From Janthinobacterium sp051380735 (lineage in GTDB: Bacteria > Pseudomonadota > Gammaproteobacteria > Burkholderiales > Burkholderiaceae_D), in the NCBI RefSeq assembly GCF_051380735.1, contig NZ_JBNYXQ010000009.1, positions 124,001-188,000 on the forward strand: a stretch of 64,000 nucleotides of DNA. Reading direction: 5' to 3'. Below are positions 62,573 to 64,000 of this stretch, piece after piece (within the stretch, counting starts at the first letter, position 1; the number at the start of each line of letters is the position of its first letter). The translations under genes and the position numbers were made by a program. The notes under the pieces were generated by a model. The model saw nothing but the letters and a program-made list of their open reading frames with translations, was not told the DNA's origin and did no database searches.

Positions 62573-63532
62573 TTATTTTGCTGGCGCCGAGAAGCCGGGT
62601 TCACCCGGGCCCGGCGGAATATCAGGGGCGCCGAACAGGATGCTCTGCGGCTGTTCGTTCAGGGTGCTCATGGTGGTTTTCAGGGCGCGCATCGACGAGC
62701 GCGCTTCACCGCTCAGTTCAATTACTTGCGGCAGCACTTCCAGCGACACGCCGCTGGCCACCGATTCCACCGAACGGCCCACGCGCGCCACCGTGCCGTT
62801 GACATTGTCGAGCATGCCGCCGGGCGCCTGCAGGTCAGTACCGAGTTTTTTCCAGGTCTGCGACAGTTCCGTCACATTCTCGCCCGCTTGCTTGATGGAC
62901 GCGATGCTCTTGCGCGTTTCGTCCGTCAGTTGCGGCAATTGTTGCAAGGTTGGCTGCAGCTGTTTCGGGATTTCGCCGAAGGCCTTGGCCGTTTTGCCGA
63001 CCTCGGTAAAGGCGCCCAGCATGGCTTGCTGGTTTTCGTCACTGAGCAGGTTGTTGACTTTATTGGTGATCTGTTCGGCCTGGTCCAGGATGCGCTTGCC
63101 GCGCTTTTCCAATTGGTCCAGCAAGCCTGCGCGCAGCGGTATCGGCGAAGGCCGTTCCTTGCTGGTGCCCAGCAGTTTCGAGCCTACGCTTTCATCGTCG
63201 AGCTGGATGTAAGCGATGCCCGTCACGCCCTGGTAGCCGAGGGTGGCGAAGGTGGTGTTGGTGACCGGCGTATCGGGCGCGACGCTGATGTGCACCAGGA
63301 TTTGCCCGGCTTTTTGCGTATCGAAGTCGATCGCATCGACCTTGCCCACTTCCAGGCCCCGGTAGCGCACGGCTGCCTGCGGGTTCAGGCCCGGCACCGA
63401 CAGCGTGGTGGCCAGCAGGTAGGGCACGCGTTCGACCCGGTCGCGGTTGAACCAGATGCCGAACAAAATCGCGGCAACCAGCAGGGTGAGCGTAAAAAAG
63501 CCCGTCAGCAGGGCGTGTGATCTGTTTTCCAT
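62573..63532 (-). CDS. MlaD/MCE-family lipid transport protein
   Basis: 319 residues. A single N-terminal helix (TGFFTLTLLVAAILFGIW), an MCE domain (VPYLLATTLSVPGLNPQAAV to VTGIAYIQL, about 38-120), then a long helical region (about 150-300). It likely forms a periplasmic hexamer that shuttles phospholipid. Its ATG overlaps the ATPase stop by one base. Confidence 0.92.
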   Translation of the reverse strand: MENRSHALLTGFFTLTLLVAAILFGIWFNRDRVERVPYLLATTLSVPGLNPQAAVRYRGLEVGKVDAIDFDTQKAGQILVHISVAPDTPVTNTTFATLGYQGVTGIAYIQLDDESVGSKLLGTSKERPSPIPLRAGLLDQLEKRGKRILDQAEQITNKVNNLLSDENQQAMLGAFTEVGKTAKAFGEIPKQLQPTLQQLPQLTDETRKSIASIKQAGENVTELSQTWKKLGTDLQAPGGMLDNVNGTVARVGRSVESVASGVSLEVLPQVIELSGEARSSMRALKTTMSTLNEQPQSILFGAPDIPPGPGEPGFSAPAK

Positions 63533-64000
63533 TAATTCTCCGCTTTCTTGTCAGTGCCGGGGGCGAGTTCCGGCGGTGCCTCGGCGGCCTGTTTTTCATC
63601 GAGGACGGCCAGCGCGCGCTTGCCGCGGTCGCCCAGGAAGAATTGTTTGATGAACGGGTGATCGACCTCGATGACCTCGCGCGTGGTGCCGAGCGCAATC
63701 ACATGTTTTTCCGCCAGCACGGCGATGCGCGTGGACAGGGCGAACAGGGTGTCGAGGTCGTGCGTGACCATCACCACCGTCAGGCCCAGCTCGCGGTGCA
63801 GCGACTGGATCAGGGTAACAAAACTTTCCGACAAGTCCGGGTCCAGGCCGGCCGTCGGCTCGTCGAGAAACAACAGCTTCGGTTCCAGCGCCAGGGCGCG
63901 CGCCAGGGCCACGCGCTTGATCATGCCGCCCGACAGGTCCGACGGCATTTTGTACGCATGTTCCGGCCCCAGCCCCACCATATTCATTTTCAGCAGTACC
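63532..64000 (-). CDS. ABC ATPase, MlaF-like (N-terminus cut off at the window edge)
   Basis: About 155 C-terminal residues. ABC signature LSGGMIKR, Walker B LLFLDEPTAGLD and the H-loop THDLD are present; Walker A lies beyond 64000. The Met-Ile in the signature helix (GGMIKRVALARA) is typical of MlaF. The internal ATG at 63987 is not the start. It drives the MlaD/lipoprotein system; the permease is expected further right. Confidence 0.93.
   Translation of the reverse strand, partial: VLLKMNMVGLGPEHAYKMPSDLSGGMIKRVALARALALEPKLLFLDEPTAGLDPDLSESFVTLIQSLHRELGLTVVMVTHDLDTLFALSTRIAVLAEKHVIALGTTREVIEVDHPFIKQFFLGDRGKRALAVLDEKQAAEAPPELAPGTDKKAEN

Noticed and set aside
1..64000. CRISPR arrays, tRNA and rRNA genes, insertion sequences
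   Set aside because: No regular spacer-repeat pattern, cloverleaf-like segment, ribosomal sequence or transposase frame was seen when reading both strands by eye; a covariance-model search was not possible.

Overview
The window is a chromosomal segment of about 64 kb from a GC-rich Gram-negative bacterium, and it includes the replication-origin neighbourhood. On one side lie dnaA, dnaN and gyrB (minus strand); on the other rpmH, rnpA, yidD, yidC and mnmE (plus strand). Protein wording, the many chemoreceptors, the Porin_4-type porin, the periplasmic HIU hydrolase and the GGGGTCAGACCC-type repeats all suggest a betaproteobacterium of the Oxalobacteraceae (Janthinobacterium, Duganella or Massilia type). 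That placement is inference from gene content; no 16S gene is present.

Layout. 1-4.7 kb: the end of a membrane protein, then an ABC ATPase and a large ABC permease fused to an M1 aminopeptidase. 4.9-12.4 kb: an outer-membrane barrel, a metallophosphoesterase, then a C4-dicarboxylate block (dctD, dctB, a porin, dctA). 12.8-16.9 kb: a TonB siderophore receptor with a Fur box, nudC and folE. 17-27 kb: a chemoreceptor, a lipoprotein, a glutathione transferase, a GlcG-like/HIU hydrolase pair, an OmpR-type two-component pair, and a 1,112-residue superfamily 1 helicase. 27-38.7 kb: two more chemoreceptors, LysR- and AraC-type regulators each divergent from a transporter unit, DinB, MarC and an AI-2E family protein. 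38.9-40.2 kb: two unrecognised genes.

The most unusual locus is 40.3-44.6 kb. A single 1,285-residue protein joins a SAM methyltransferase fold, a phospholipase-D-type nuclease, a superfamily 2 helicase, a LexA/S24-like peptidase domain and a DUF3427-like C-terminus. It lies directly behind the gyrB terminator, looks less GC-rich than its neighbours, and is followed by a small VbhA-like antitoxin with no Fic toxin nearby. I read it as a candidate acquired defence or DNA-damage-response module; that function is inference.

44.6-54.8 kb is the conserved origin region. 54.8-64 kb holds an HPt protein, a CAP-domain lipoprotein, pssA, an aldo/keto reductase, a D-Ala-D-Ala carboxypeptidase, an alpha/beta hydrolase, a [2Fe-2S] ferredoxin, a VanZ protein and a lipid-transport set (auxiliary lipoprotein, MlaD protein, ATPase) that runs off the right edge. 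I saw no tRNA, rRNA, CRISPR array, transposase or prophage.
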